Below, one piece after another: positions 34,524-43,639 of a stretch of DNA of 64,000 bases; position 1 is the stretch's first letter, and every line of letters starts with the position of its first letter. A program made the position numbers and the translations under genes. The stretch lies in NCBI GenBank assembly GCA_964457725.1, contig CAYWGQ010000002.1, positions 49,187-113,186 on the forward strand, written 5' to 3'. This stretch comes from FEN-1219 sp964457725 (GTDB taxonomy: Bacteria; Pseudomonadota; Gammaproteobacteria; Steroidobacterales; Rariloculaceae). The notes under the pieces were generated by a model that worked only from the letters and a program-made list of their open reading frames with translations, ran no database searches and was not told where the DNA came from.

Positions 34524-35554
34524 CTGACGAAGTGCTCCCGATTCCGGCGCAGGAGATCACGAATCAAATCCGCGTGCAGTGCCGCGAGTCGCCGTTCCGC
34601 GCTCCGGCCCGTCGGCGGCGCGAGACCGAGCTCGTCCGCCCGCTGCGCCACGACGCGGAGCACGTGCTCGACGACGTAGGGATGGAAGCCCGCCTGGCGG
34701 AGCTGCCGGCGCAGCGCCGGTGCGTGCCCGGCGAGCGTCCGTTCGCCCCGTGCGCCGGCACGCGGACGGAGAAGTGCGCGAAGGGCCGCGTCCCAGCGCG
34801 ACTCGACGTCCGCGTAGCGCCGTTGCTTGTGCCGGTAATGCGCGCGCAGCGTGCGGCGGTTCGTGTGCAGCGGCGCGATCGTCGTGCGGTCCCGGTTCCG
34901 AGGCGGGGTGCCTGCGATCTCGCTCATCAGCCGGTCGACGAGCTCGAGCTTCTCGAGCGCCGGCCAGCCGGCGTATTCCCGCCGCCAGCGCCGCTTCGGC
35001 CCGAGCCAGACGGCGAAGGTTTCCGCGAAGTCCTCGGTCGGGTGGCTTTGCGCGTACCACGAGGGCAGGTGCAGCACGTAGTCGCGGCTCGCCGGGCGGG
35101 CGACGTAGACGCGGGGGTAGGGCTGCGAGACGCGCCCGAACACGCGGCGGAAATCCGCACGCCGGCGCAGCCGGTACGCGGTGTCGAGCGCGTGCCCCGC
35201 CTCGTGCCGCAGGAGCTGCATGCGCCAGCGGCCGCTGCCGCCTTCGGCTTCGCCGATCAGTCGCCGCTCGAGGCGACAGAGGCGCGGCTGAGCCGCGAAG
35301 AACGGCACGGCGATGCCGGGCACGCCGTCCGGAGAGAACCACGAATCGCTGAGCCAGACGTGCGGGCGAAACGCGATGCCGCGGCGCGCGAGCTCGCCGT
35401 ACAGGCGTTCGACGTCGGCCTCGACGGTGCTGCCGCGCACCCGCAACCCGAGGTCGCAGAGCCGCAGATCGAGCAGTGCCTCGTCGTCCCAGTCGGCCCA
35501 GCGGGGCGAGCGCTGGCCGGGCCGGCGGGCGGCGCTCGAATGAGAGTTCTTCAT
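34520..35554 (-). CDS. Putative zinc metallopeptidase (HExxH) paired with ATP-grasp
   Basis: A 344-residue protein with a zinc-site motif HEAGH (His117, Glu118, His121) and a likely third ligand in HPTEDFAETFAVWL (Glu174 or Glu178), as in gluzincin-like peptidases of the COG4307-like group. The C-terminal 130 residues are Arg-rich and helical (RRTLRAHYRHKQRRYADVES). No signal peptide is seen, so it is cytoplasmic. The ATG at 35554 is chosen because the open frame before it has no ribosome site. It is coupled to the ATP-grasp gene by a four-base overlap. The target is unknown. Confidence 0.72.
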   Translation of the reverse strand: MKNSHSSAARRPGQRSPRWADWDDEALLDLRLCDLGLRVRGSTVEADVERLYGELARRGIAFRPHVWLSDSWFSPDGVPGIAVPFFAAQPRLCRLERRLIGEAEGGSGRWRMQLLRHEAGHALDTAYRLRRRADFRRVFGRVSQPYPRVYVARPASRDYVLHLPSWYAQSHPTEDFAETFAVWLGPKRRWRREYAGWPALEKLELVDRLMSEIAGTPPRNRDRTTIAPLHTNRRTLRAHYRHKQRRYADVESRWDAALRALLRPRAGARGERTLAGHAPALRRQLRQAGFHPYVVEHVLRVVAQRADELGLAPPTGRSAERRLAALHADLIRDLLRRNREHFVR

Positions 35555-35628
35555 GCGAGCGCGATCGTAACGTATCGAGGGGCGTAACCGTCCCGTGCCC
35601 AGCACTGCAGCGGGACGCGGGACCATAG

Positions 35629-35634
35629 TAGAAT
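35629..35634 (+). promoter_or_regulatory. Candidate -10 box TAGAAT before DUF6152 operon
   Basis: TAGAAT followed by CGG, 41 bases before the ATG at 35676, with ribosome site AGGGGGGAG between. The same hexamer occurs before other members of the module (12171, 44084, 45032). No convincing -35. Confidence 0.35.
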
Positions 35635-35675
35635 CGGTTCGTCCGCAGGCCGGCAGCCCAAGGGGGGAGCAGCAC

Positions 35676-36074
35676 ATGGGCAGACGCACTCAGGTCGCCG
35701 CAGCACTGGTTCTCGCGCTCGCAGGCGCATCCGCCGCCGCGCATCACTCGTTCACGGCCACTTACTTCGAGGACCGGACGATCGAGATCGAGGGGAAGCT
35801 GCTCCAGTTCATGTTCCGCAATCCGCACTCGTTCGTGCACGTCGAGGCGCCGGACGAGAACGGGCAGCCACAGCGCTGGGCCGTCGAGTGGGGCGGGGCC
35901 GGGCAGCTGTCGAGCCAGGGGGTCACGAACCAGACGCTGCGCCCCGGCGACATCGTGACGATCACCGGCAATCCGGGCCGCGATCCGAAAGATCATCGGA
36001 TCCGCATGCTCTATCTGAAGCGCAATTCCGACGGCTTCGACTGGGGCCGGCGCCCCGGCGAGACCTTCAACTAG
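35676..36074 (+). CDS. DUF6152 family periplasmic protein
   Basis: A 132-residue exported protein. The signal ends AAA (20-22), so the mature chain starts His23-His24-Ser-Phe. The core has NPHSFVHVE (His51, His55), WAVEWGGAG and the late LRPGDIVTITGNPGRD, the standard DUF6152 pattern. The function is unknown; the terminal His-His plus the internal histidines could make a copper site. It is the first gene of a four-gene operon with a WDGD-family protein nine bases downstream, an MBL-fold hydrolase and a second relative. Confidence 0.82.
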   Translation: MGRRTQVAAALVLALAGASAAAHHSFTATYFEDRTIEIEGKLLQFMFRNPHSFVHVEAPDENGQPQRWAVEWGGAGQLSSQGVTNQTLRPGDIVTITGNPGRDPKDHRIRMLYLKRNSDGFDWGRRPGETFN

Positions 36075-36083
36075 CGCTTCGCC

Positions 36084-36932
36084 GTGCGTGCGCTCCTTCT
36101 CGCCGCGTCGCTAGCGCTCGCGGCCGCGCCTGCAACCGGGCAATTGAGCCTCGTCGGGGAGTGGGCGGGCCGCTACCACGAGGATCAGGCGGACCGCATC
36201 CCGGGCGACGTCCAGGGCGATTTCACCGGGGTGCCGCTGAACGACGCGGCGCGGCGCTACGCCGAGGCGTTCGACGTGACCCGCGTCGCCGTGCTCGAGC
36301 ACCAGTGCCAGCCGTACAACGTCGCGCACATCTACCGGGGGCCGCTGCAGTTCCGGATCTGGGAAGAGAAGGATCCGGCGACGCAGGAGATCGTCGCCTA
36401 CCGCCAGTATCTCGGCACTTACCAGCAGTGGCGCACGATCTGGATGGACGGCCGCCCGCATCCGCCGGACTACGTCCCGCACACGTTCATGGGCTTCTCC
36501 ACCGGCCGCTGGGACGGCGACATCCTCACCGTGCACACCACGCACATCAAGAAGGAGTTCTACCGGCGCAGCGGCATCCCGAGCAGCGACCAGACGACGA
36601 TGGTCGAGCACTACATTCGCCACGGCGACCTGCTGTCGCACGTGATGATCATCACGGACCCGGTATATCTGACGGAGCCGTACGTGAACAGCCAGGAGTT
36701 CGTGCTGATGGAGCGCGGCAACCAGAACTGGCTCTACAACTGCGAGTACGTGATGGAAGTGCCGATGCCGAAGCACGACGTGCCGCACTACCTGCCCGGT
36801 CAGAATCCGTTCATCGAGGATTTCGCGCAGAAGTTCGGGCTGCCGTTCGAGGCGGTGTTCGGCGGTGCGGAGACGCTCTATCCGGAGTATCAGCCGCGGC
36901 TCGAGGCGCTGATGAACGGCGGCGGACGATGA
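36084..36932 (+). CDS. Secreted WDGD-family protein
   Basis: A 282-residue protein with a signal peptide (cleaved near PATGQ, residue 20). The family core GRWDGDILTVHT lies near residue 142, followed by the typical HxxE/Y region (TTMVEHYIRHGDLL) and ITDPVYLTEPY. One Cys (HQCQPYN) and a late NCEYV may form a disulfide. Start codon is GTG. It stands between DUF6152 and MBL-fold genes with a 9-base gap and a 4-base overlap, so the three products very probably work together. The function is unknown. Confidence 0.75.
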   Translation: MRALLLAASLALAAAPATGQLSLVGEWAGRYHEDQADRIPGDVQGDFTGVPLNDAARRYAEAFDVTRVAVLEHQCQPYNVAHIYRGPLQFRIWEEKDPATQEIVAYRQYLGTYQQWRTIWMDGRPHPPDYVPHTFMGFSTGRWDGDILTVHTTHIKKEFYRRSGIPSSDQTTMVEHYIRHGDLLSHVMIITDPVYLTEPYVNSQEFVLMERGNQNWLYNCEYVMEVPMPKHDVPHYLPGQNPFIEDFAQKFGLPFEAVFGGAETLYPEYQPRLEALMNGGGR

Positions 36933-37852
36933 CGCGCGCGACTCGGGTATCCGCCGCGGTCGCCGCGCTGCTCGCCGCGGTCGCGCTCGATGCGAACGCG
37001 CAGCGCGGCGGGATCGACACCTACCACGTGCAAGGCAACGTCTACATGCTGATCGGGGCGGACGCGAACGTCGCCGTCCAGATCGGCGAGGAAGGCATCC
37101 TCGTCGTCGACACGGGCGGCGCGGCGACGCGCGACGCCGTTCTCGCAGCGATCCGCACCCTGTCGGACAAGCCGATTCGCTGGATCGTGAACACCCACGC
37201 GGACGTCGACCACACCGGCGGCAACGAGACCATTTCCCAGGCGGGCATGACCGTCAACGGCAACCCTGCCGCGATCATCGCGCACGAGCGCGTGCTCACG
37301 CGGATGTCCGAGGAAGACCGGCCGATCACCGAGTGGCCGCTAAACACGTTCTTCGAGTCGCAGCGCGACTTCAGCTTCAACGGCGAGGCGATCTTCCTGT
37401 ATCACGTGCCGGACGCGCACACGGACGGCGACGTGATCGTGTACTTCCGCGGCTCCGACGTGCTCGTCGCGGGCGATCTCTTCGTCACGACCACGTATCC
37501 GGTGATCGATCGCGACTCGGGCGGCGGCGTGCAGGGTTTCATCGACGGGCTGAACCTGATGCTCGACATCGCGGTGCCGCGCTATCTCCAGGAAGGCGGG
37601 ACGTACGTGATCCCCGGGCACGGGAGGCTCGGCGACGAGGCGGACATCGTCGAGTATCGGGACATGGTCGTGATCATCCGCGATCGCGTCCGGGACATGA
37701 TCGATCGCGGGATGACGCTCGAGCAGGTGCTCGCGGCGCGTCCGTCGCTCGACTACGACACGCGCTACGGCAGCGGTCGCGGCGAGTGGACGACGCGGAT
37801 GTTCGTCGAGGCCGTGTACCGCGATCTGGCGGCGAAAGGAGGCAGTGAGTGA
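36929..37852 (+). CDS. Exported metallo-beta-lactamase-fold hydrolase
   Basis: A 307-residue protein with a signal peptide (cleaved near ANAQ, residue 25). Metal motifs: His90-Ala-Asp92-Val-Asp94-His95 (the second histidine of HxHxDH is Asp, a variant seen in some subgroups), DAHTDGD (near 158), VAGDLF (bridging Asp near 178) and IPGHG (near 230). It is thus far more complete than the copy at 16861 and is likely a working hydrolase. The ATGA start overlaps the WDGD gene stop and its own stop overlaps the next gene (GTGA). Confidence 0.84.
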   Translation: MTRATRVSAAVAALLAAVALDANAQRGGIDTYHVQGNVYMLIGADANVAVQIGEEGILVVDTGGAATRDAVLAAIRTLSDKPIRWIVNTHADVDHTGGNETISQAGMTVNGNPAAIIAHERVLTRMSEEDRPITEWPLNTFFESQRDFSFNGEAIFLYHVPDAHTDGDVIVYFRGSDVLVAGDLFVTTTYPVIDRDSGGGVQGFIDGLNLMLDIAVPRYLQEGGTYVIPGHGRLGDEADIVEYRDMVVIIRDRVRDMIDRGMTLEQVLAARPSLDYDTRYGSGRGEWTTRMFVEAVYRDLAAKGGSE

Positions 37853-38706
37853 GCGTCCGGAAGATCGCGGCCAGCGGCCGCCTCGCGGCCGGGATCGGCG
37901 CGGCGGTGCTCGCCTCGGCCGCGTTCGCGCAGAACGAGAGTGCGCAAGAGGCCGCGCGGATCGACCTGACGGGCTACTGGGTTTCCGTCGTCAGCGAGGA
38001 CTGGCGCCACCGGATGGCGACGCCGCGCCGCGGCGATTACGAGAGCGTGCCGCTGAACGACGAAGGCCGTCGCGTCGCCGATCAATGGGATCTCGAGCGC
38101 GACAACGCGGCGGGCCTCGAGTGCAAGGCGTTCGGCGTCGGCGGCTTGATGCGGCAGCCCGGCCGGTTGCGCATCGAGTGGGACGACCCGAATACGCTCC
38201 GGATCGATTTCGACGCCGGCACGCAGACGCGGCTGCTGCACTTCGATCCCGGCGTCGCGCCGCCCGCGGAGAAGACGTGGCAAGGGCATTCCGTCGCCGA
38301 ATGGGTCGGGCCCCCGCGGCCGCGCGGCCAAGCGCCGGTCCGCGCGCAGATCGGCAACAGCGCCGGGCCGATCGCGCCGGGCGGCGGCGGGCGAGGGCAG
38401 CGCGGCGGGCCGCCGCCGCCGGCCTCGGTCAACGAGGGCGGCGCGCTGAAGGTCGTTACGACCGGCTTCCGCGAAGGCTACCTGCGGAAGAACGGCGTGC
38501 CGTACAGCGAATCCGCCGTGATCACGGAGTATTTCCATCGGCTGCCGCAGCATCCGAACGGCGACACGTGGCTGCACGTCGTCACGATCGTCGAGGACCC
38601 GCTATACCTGAACGAGCCCTTTTACACGAGCACGCATTTCAAGCTCGAGCCGAGCGGCGCACGGTGGAATCCGACTCCGTGCCGTACCGCGCCGCCGCCG
38701 CCGTAA
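37849..38706 (+). CDS. Secreted WDGD-family relative without the signature
   Basis: A 285-residue exported protein (signal cleaved near AFAQ, residue 25). It follows the family layout: YESVPLNDEGRRVADQWD early, GHSVAEW where others have G-S-GRWDGD, and NGVPYSESAVITEYFHRL plus VEDPLYLNEPFY late, matching the protein at 36084. A Gly/Pro-rich insert near residues 155-195 replaces the WDGD strand. GTG start overlaps the MBL-fold stop. The operon thus holds two diverged relatives. The function is unknown. Confidence 0.68.
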   Translation: MSVRKIAASGRLAAGIGAAVLASAAFAQNESAQEAARIDLTGYWVSVVSEDWRHRMATPRRGDYESVPLNDEGRRVADQWDLERDNAAGLECKAFGVGGLMRQPGRLRIEWDDPNTLRIDFDAGTQTRLLHFDPGVAPPAEKTWQGHSVAEWVGPPRPRGQAPVRAQIGNSAGPIAPGGGGRGQRGGPPPPASVNEGGALKVVTTGFREGYLRKNGVPYSESAVITEYFHRLPQHPNGDTWLHVVTIVEDPLYLNEPFYTSTHFKLEPSGARWNPTPCRTAPPPP

Positions 38707-38757
38707 CCCTTCGCCGCGAGCGCTCGAGGCCGCAGGCGTTTGCGCGGCGCAGGCGGT

Positions 38758-41178
38758 TCAGCGGGGTGCGAACGGGGCGCGAACCGCTTCGCGAAGCCGC
38801 TCGAGGCGCACCGGCGATCCGGTGAACAGGGTTTCGGGCAGCGCCGGCGGGCGCGGCGCGAGCGCCGCGAAGATCTCGGCGGCCTCATAGCGGTTCAGCC
38901 CTTCGCCGGCGAGGTACTGGAGGCGCAAGTTGCGGTCCTGGTTCAGTGCCGCACCCCGGAGCACGGGCCCGAGCTCGGACGGGCCGGCCGCGTACGTCCC
39001 GAGCAGCGCGGTCGCCGATTCGAAGCCGACCTCCCGGAGCGACCGGGCGACCTCGGCGTAGCGCACGCTCTGCAGCAGCCGCTCGAGCCGGTCGACGTCG
39101 AGCGCTTCGCCGCCGGCCCGGCCGAGCAGCACGGCGTCGTAGCCCGCGCCGTGCACGCGATTCGCGAACAGCGCGCCGTCCGGAAAGACCTCGAAGAACG
39201 TCGCGAGCTCGCTCCGCACGGCTTCCTCGGTCGTCTCGTAGAGCTGCACGAACACGGTCACCGCGCCGCCCGGCCGGAGCCGCGAGCGCACCAGCCGCCA
39301 GAACTCGACCGTGTAGAGCGCGGCCGCCCCCTTCACCCACGGATCGAGCGGATCGGAGGTGATCACGTCGAACGTCTCGCGCGACGTCTCGAGCAGGTGG
39401 CGGCCGTCGTCGATCACGATCCGCACTTTCGGATTCGCCGTCACGTCGAAGCTCTCGGCCGCGAAGTGCGGCGCGACGCCCCGTACCACGAGCGGCTCGA
39501 GCTCCGCGACGACGACCTGCTCGACCGCTGGATCGATCGCGACGGCGCCCGCCGTGACGCCCGCGCCGAGCCCGATCACGAGGGCCGAGCGCGGCTCCTC
39601 GGCCGCGAGTGTCGCGAGGTGACCGAGCATCCGTTGCAGCCGCATGTCCTGCGGGTAGCTCGACGCCTGCGCCTTCCCGGCGCTGTGGAAGCTGCGCCGG
39701 CCGTCGGCGTCTTCCGTCACTGCGACGGAGGCGCTTCTGCCTTCGCCTGCGAACAGCACGCGTACGCCCTCGGCGCGCGTCGGCAGGAAGCGCCCGTAGG
39801 CGATCAGCTCGCCGGGAACGGCCGGCACGGCCGCCGCGAACGCGGCCGCTACGGCAACGGCGCCGGCGGCGAGCGCGACGCGCCGCCGCGGCGGCTCGGC
39901 TCGGTAGCCGGGCCGTGCGAGCAGCATGGCGCCAGCCGCGGCGGCGGCTGCGATCATCAGCTGCTGCGTGAGCTGGCTGCCGGCGAGCGCGACGAGCACG
40001 AATCCGGCGGCGAGCGCACCCGCGATCGCGCCGAGCGTGTTCGCGGCGTACACGTGCCCGGTCAGCCGCGCCGGATCGCCGCCCGGTGCGGCTGCCGCGG
40101 CGATCGCGAGCGGCACGCTCGCGCCCCAAGCCACCGCGGCGGGCAGCACGGCGAACGCGATCCGCATCAGATCGATCGGCAGCGCCGCGGCCGCGACCGC
40201 CGGTAGCGTCGGATCGATCGGCCAGTAGGGCAGGAGGCGCGCGATCGCGAATGCGGCCCACGCGATCGCCGCGCACGCGAGCAGCTGACAGACGCCGAGC
40301 GCTGCACCCGGGTCGAACCGCCGGCCGCACGCGGCGCCGAGCGCGGCGCCCGCGCCGAGGCCCGCGAGGACGACGGCGAGGATCAGCGCGAACGTGTAGA
40401 CCGTGCCGCCGAGGAGCAGCGACAGTTGCCGCGTCCAGACGACCTCGGCCGCGAGCGCGGTCATGCCCGAGAGCGCGATCGCGACGTAGAGCGTCCCGCG
40501 CTGCGCCGTATGGCGCTCGGCCCGAGCGACGGCAGCCGCGGCTCGCGTCGGCGCAGTCGCCTGCCGCCGGCTCGATCGGCCGAGCGCGAACGCGGCCACG
40601 GCCGCTCCGCCGTTGAGCGCGGCAGCGGCGAGCGTCGCGACGGTCGTGTCGTAGACGCGCAGCAGATGGAAGCCCGCGACGATGCAGCCGAGCACGCCGC
40701 CGACGAGGTTCGCGGCGTAGAGCGCGCCGAGACCGGCCGCGCCGCGCGGCGTCGTGTCGAGCACTCGGCCGAGCGCGGGCAGCGTCGCGCCCATCAGCAC
40801 GGTAGGCGGCAGCAGGCACAGTGCGGCGAGGACGGCGCGCGCGGCGAGGCCGCCGTTACCGCCCCAAGCCGCATAGGCGCTCGCGAGCGCCGGCAGCCCG
40901 AGCAGCACCGCCAGGCCTGCGAGACCGGTCGCGATCTCGAGCGTCGCGTAGACGCGGAGCGGATCGAGCCGCGCGGGCAAGACGCGCCAGCACGCGAGGC
41001 TCCCGATGCAGAGGCCCCCCATGAACGTCGCGAGCAGCACCCCGAGCGACGGCGCGGACGCGCCGATCACGAGCGCGAGGAGCTGGAACCAGACGAGCTG
41101 ATAGACGAGCGCCGCCGCGCCGCTCGCGAGCGCGAGCGCCGCAAGCGCCGGCGCGGATGGAGGCTGGGCGTTCGTCAT
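38758..41178 (-). CDS. Membrane-fused spermidine synthase-like protein
   Basis: An 806-residue protein. Residues 1-500 hold about twelve to fourteen transmembrane helices in two repeats (each beginning A-LVYQLVWFQ or ALAAEVVWTRQL), and residues 530-760 are a spermidine-synthase fold with the SAM motif ALVIGLGAGVTAG and SDPLDPW. Such fusions are common in bacteria, but their substrate is not proved and many lack the polyamine-specific residues. A helical tail follows. The ATG could be 41178 or 41196. The gene is divergent from the YihY gene. Confidence 0.85.
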   Translation of the reverse strand: MTNAQPPSAPALAALALASGAAALVYQLVWFQLLALVIGASAPSLGVLLATFMGGLCIGSLACWRVLPARLDPLRVYATLEIATGLAGLAVLLGLPALASAYAAWGGNGGLAARAVLAALCLLPPTVLMGATLPALGRVLDTTPRGAAGLGALYAANLVGGVLGCIVAGFHLLRVYDTTVATLAAAALNGGAAVAAFALGRSSRRQATAPTRAAAAVARAERHTAQRGTLYVAIALSGMTALAAEVVWTRQLSLLLGGTVYTFALILAVVLAGLGAGAALGAACGRRFDPGAALGVCQLLACAAIAWAAFAIARLLPYWPIDPTLPAVAAAALPIDLMRIAFAVLPAAVAWGASVPLAIAAAAAPGGDPARLTGHVYAANTLGAIAGALAAGFVLVALAGSQLTQQLMIAAAAAAGAMLLARPGYRAEPPRRRVALAAGAVAVAAAFAAAVPAVPGELIAYGRFLPTRAEGVRVLFAGEGRSASVAVTEDADGRRSFHSAGKAQASSYPQDMRLQRMLGHLATLAAEEPRSALVIGLGAGVTAGAVAIDPAVEQVVVAELEPLVVRGVAPHFAAESFDVTANPKVRIVIDDGRHLLETSRETFDVITSDPLDPWVKGAAALYTVEFWRLVRSRLRPGGAVTVFVQLYETTEEAVRSELATFFEVFPDGALFANRVHGAGYDAVLLGRAGGEALDVDRLERLLQSVRYAEVARSLREVGFESATALLGTYAAGPSELGPVLRGAALNQDRNLRLQYLAGEGLNRYEAAEIFAALAPRPPALPETLFTGSPVRLERLREAVRAPFAPR

Positions 41179-41307
41179 GGAAGGTCGCGCGAGCATAGGC
41201 GAAAGGTTCGGGCCGGGGCTAGCAGGCGGACCGGGTCCCGCCGACGCGGGCAATGCGTGGCACCGAAGTTGCAACGACGTCGCCCCCGGGACGAAGCGGA
41301 GCGAGCG

Positions 41308-42270
41308 ATGAGCAGCGCAACCGAGGTCGATCACGGCCGGATGGCGACCCGGCCGAAGGAGCTGACGAAGGACGCTTGGCTCGACATCGGCAGCCGCGTG
41401 AGGCGAGGGGTCGGCCGGGACAACCTGTCGATGATGGCGGCCGGCGCGGCGTTCTACGGCCTGTTCGCGATCTTCCCCGCGATCGCCGCGTTGGTGTCGC
41501 TGTACGGGCTGTTCACGGACGCAGCGACCGTCACGGAGCACATGCGCGCGCTCGAGGGGGTGCTGCCCGAGGAGGCACGCGGTGTCCTCGACCAGCAGCT
41601 GCGGCGCGTCAGCGGCAGCGCCGATCAGGCGCTCGGTTTCGGCGTGATCGCCGGGTTGCTGATCGCGATCTGGAGCTCCACGCGCGGCATAAAGGCGCTG
41701 ATGACCGCGCTGAACGTCGTCTACAACGAGGAGGAGAAGCGCGGCTTCATCGCGCTCAACGCGACGGCGTTGCTCCTGACCGCGACGGTGCTGGTCGTCG
41801 TAGCGGTGTCGCTCGCGGCGATCGCGCTCGTGCCGGTCATCGTCGCGCAGCTGCCTCTGCCGCCGATCGCGGAGACGCTGGCACGGCTGCTGCGCTGGCC
41901 CCTGCTCGCGCTGGTCTCGCTGCTGTCGCTCGCGATGGTCTACCGCTACGGTCCGAGCCGGACGCGCGCCCAGTGGCGGTGGGTGACGTGGGGCGCCGCC
42001 GTTGCGACGTTGCTCTGGCTGATCGTGTCGGGGCTCTTCTCGTGGTATGTGTCGAGCTTCGGCAGCTACAACGAGACGTACGGCTCGGTCGCCGCGATCG
42101 CCGTGCTGATGATGTGGCTGTGGCTGTCGGCGTTCGTGATGCTGATCGGCGGCGAGATCAACGCGGAGATGGAGCATCAGACGCGGCGCGACACGACGAT
42201 CGGCCGTCCCGAGCCGCTCGGCGAGCGCGGCGCCTACGTCGCCGACCACGTCGGCGACCCGCGCCGCTGA
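41308..42270 (+). CDS. YihY/virulence factor BrkB family membrane protein
   Basis: A 320-residue inner-membrane protein with six predicted helices and the family landmarks AAGAAFYGLFAIFPAIAALVS (near residue 45), WSSTRGIKALMTALNVVYNEEEKRGF (near 125-150) and YGSVAAIAVLMMWLWLSAFVMLIGGEINAE (near 255-285). Once thought to be RNase BN, these are now regarded as transporters or channels of unknown cargo. The ATG follows a weak GAGCG site. Confidence 0.9.
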   Translation: MSSATEVDHGRMATRPKELTKDAWLDIGSRVRRGVGRDNLSMMAAGAAFYGLFAIFPAIAALVSLYGLFTDAATVTEHMRALEGVLPEEARGVLDQQLRRVSGSADQALGFGVIAGLLIAIWSSTRGIKALMTALNVVYNEEEKRGFIALNATALLLTATVLVVVAVSLAAIALVPVIVAQLPLPPIAETLARLLRWPLLALVSLLSLAMVYRYGPSRTRAQWRWVTWGAAVATLLWLIVSGLFSWYVSSFGSYNETYGSVAAIAVLMMWLWLSAFVMLIGGEINAEMEHQTRRDTTIGRPEPLGERGAYVADHVGDPRR

Positions 42271-42392
42271 GGGTCACATCCGCTCCTGCGACGACGATCG
42301 GGCGATGGAGAAAGTCGCGGCGATCGCCTATTCTTGCGACAACGCCTTGGGGGTCGGTGCCCGCGTCCGCGCGGCGCCGTGAGGAGTCGACG

Positions 42393-43526
42393 ATGGCGAA
42401 AGCTGCACTACCGGCAGGCGCGCTCGCGGCCGCCGCTCTGATGGTTTGCTCCACGGCGGGCTTCGCGCAGGCGCCGCGGGCCGACGGCGCGGCCGAGCCG
42501 CCGCAATCGCGCCGCGTCCCCGCGGAGACCCTCGCAGCGAAGGTCCGCGACCCTTCCTGGCGTGCCCCGCGAACCTCGTGGGGGCATCCGAGCTTCGAGG
42601 GCGTCTGGAGCACGGACGACATGCGGAGCGTGCCGCTGAATCGACCGGAGGAGCTCGGCGACAACGCGAGCCTGACGCCCGAGCAGTTCGCCGAGCGCGC
42701 GCGGCGCGACGAAGGCGCGCTCGATCGGGCCGTGAACACCGAGACGTTTCTCAGGAACGAGTGGGGCGTGCGCACGTTCGGCTACAGCTCGCTCGTGATC
42801 GATCCGCCGAACGGCCGCATCCCGCCGATGACCGAGGCCGGCCGGGCGCGAGCGGCGAACCGCGACCGCGGGACGTTCGGCCCGGGTCCGTTCGACACGT
42901 TCGAGGATTTCACGCTCTACGACCGCTGCATCACGCGCGGGGTCATCGGCTCGAAGCTGCCGGTGATCTACGGCAACGGCCTGCGAATCGTGCAGACGCC
43001 GGACTCCGTCGCGATCAGCTACGAGATGATCCACGACACACGGATCATCCCCGTCGACGGGCGGCCGCACATGAGCGGCGACATTCGGCAGTACCTCGGG
43101 AACCCGCGCGGTCGCTGGGAGGGCGATACGCTCGTCGTCGAGACCGTGAATTTTACCGATCAGACGAGCATCGGCCCGAACGGCAACGGCACCCGGCACA
43201 GTGCGCAGATGAAGCTGACCGAGCGCTTCACGCGCATCGATCCGGAGATGATCGAATACGTCGCGACCGTCGACGACCCCGTCGCCTACACGGCGCCTTT
43301 CACGTTGCGGCTCATGCTCACGACGCAGCCCGGCTATCAGCTCTACGAGTACTCCTGCCACGAGGGCAACGGCGCGGTGAAGAATTCGCTCTCCGGCGAG
43401 CGAGCGTGGGAGCGCGAGGCGGCCGAAGCGGCCGCGAAGGGCCTGCCGCCGCCGCAAAGGGCCGGGAGCGTCTATGGCCCGCCCGAGGAGGGCGCCGAGG
43501 TGTTCAACATCAACCGGGGCGAGTGA
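42393..43526 (+). CDS. Secreted WDGD-family protein
   Basis: A 377-residue exported protein (signal cleaved near AGFAQ, residue 26). The core GRWEGDTLVVETVNF lies near residue 240, followed by MKLTERFTRID, YVATVDDPVAY and the late YSCHEGN, all shared with the protein at 44143. An N-terminal region of about 150 residues (SFEGVWSTDDMRSVPL start) carries the domain that in other members opens the mature chain. It ends at a strong bidirectional terminator facing a DUF6152 gene. The function is unknown. Confidence 0.78.
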   Translation: MAKAALPAGALAAAALMVCSTAGFAQAPRADGAAEPPQSRRVPAETLAAKVRDPSWRAPRTSWGHPSFEGVWSTDDMRSVPLNRPEELGDNASLTPEQFAERARRDEGALDRAVNTETFLRNEWGVRTFGYSSLVIDPPNGRIPPMTEAGRARAANRDRGTFGPGPFDTFEDFTLYDRCITRGVIGSKLPVIYGNGLRIVQTPDSVAISYEMIHDTRIIPVDGRPHMSGDIRQYLGNPRGRWEGDTLVVETVNFTDQTSIGPNGNGTRHSAQMKLTERFTRIDPEMIEYVATVDDPVAYTAPFTLRLMLTTQPGYQLYEYSCHEGNGAVKNSLSGERAWEREAAEAAAKGLPPPQRAGSVYGPPEEGAEVFNINRGE

Positions 43527-43560
43527 CGCCGCGCGAGGCGGTCGACCGTCCACAAAAACG

Positions 43561-43595
43561 AAGGCCGCGGCGCCGTCGGTGCCGCGGCCTTTTTC
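43561..43595. terminator. Bidirectional intrinsic terminator
   Basis: AAGGCCGCGGC, loop of nine bases, then GCCGCGGCCTT followed by TTTT on the plus strand. On the minus strand the stem is followed by CGTTTTTG, so it can also stop the DUF6152 transcript running left. It sits between the two convergent genes. Confidence 0.88.
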
Positions 43596-43639
43596 GTCGG
43601 CGCGGGCGGGTGCGGGAAGGCCGCAGTCCGCCCGGTACG

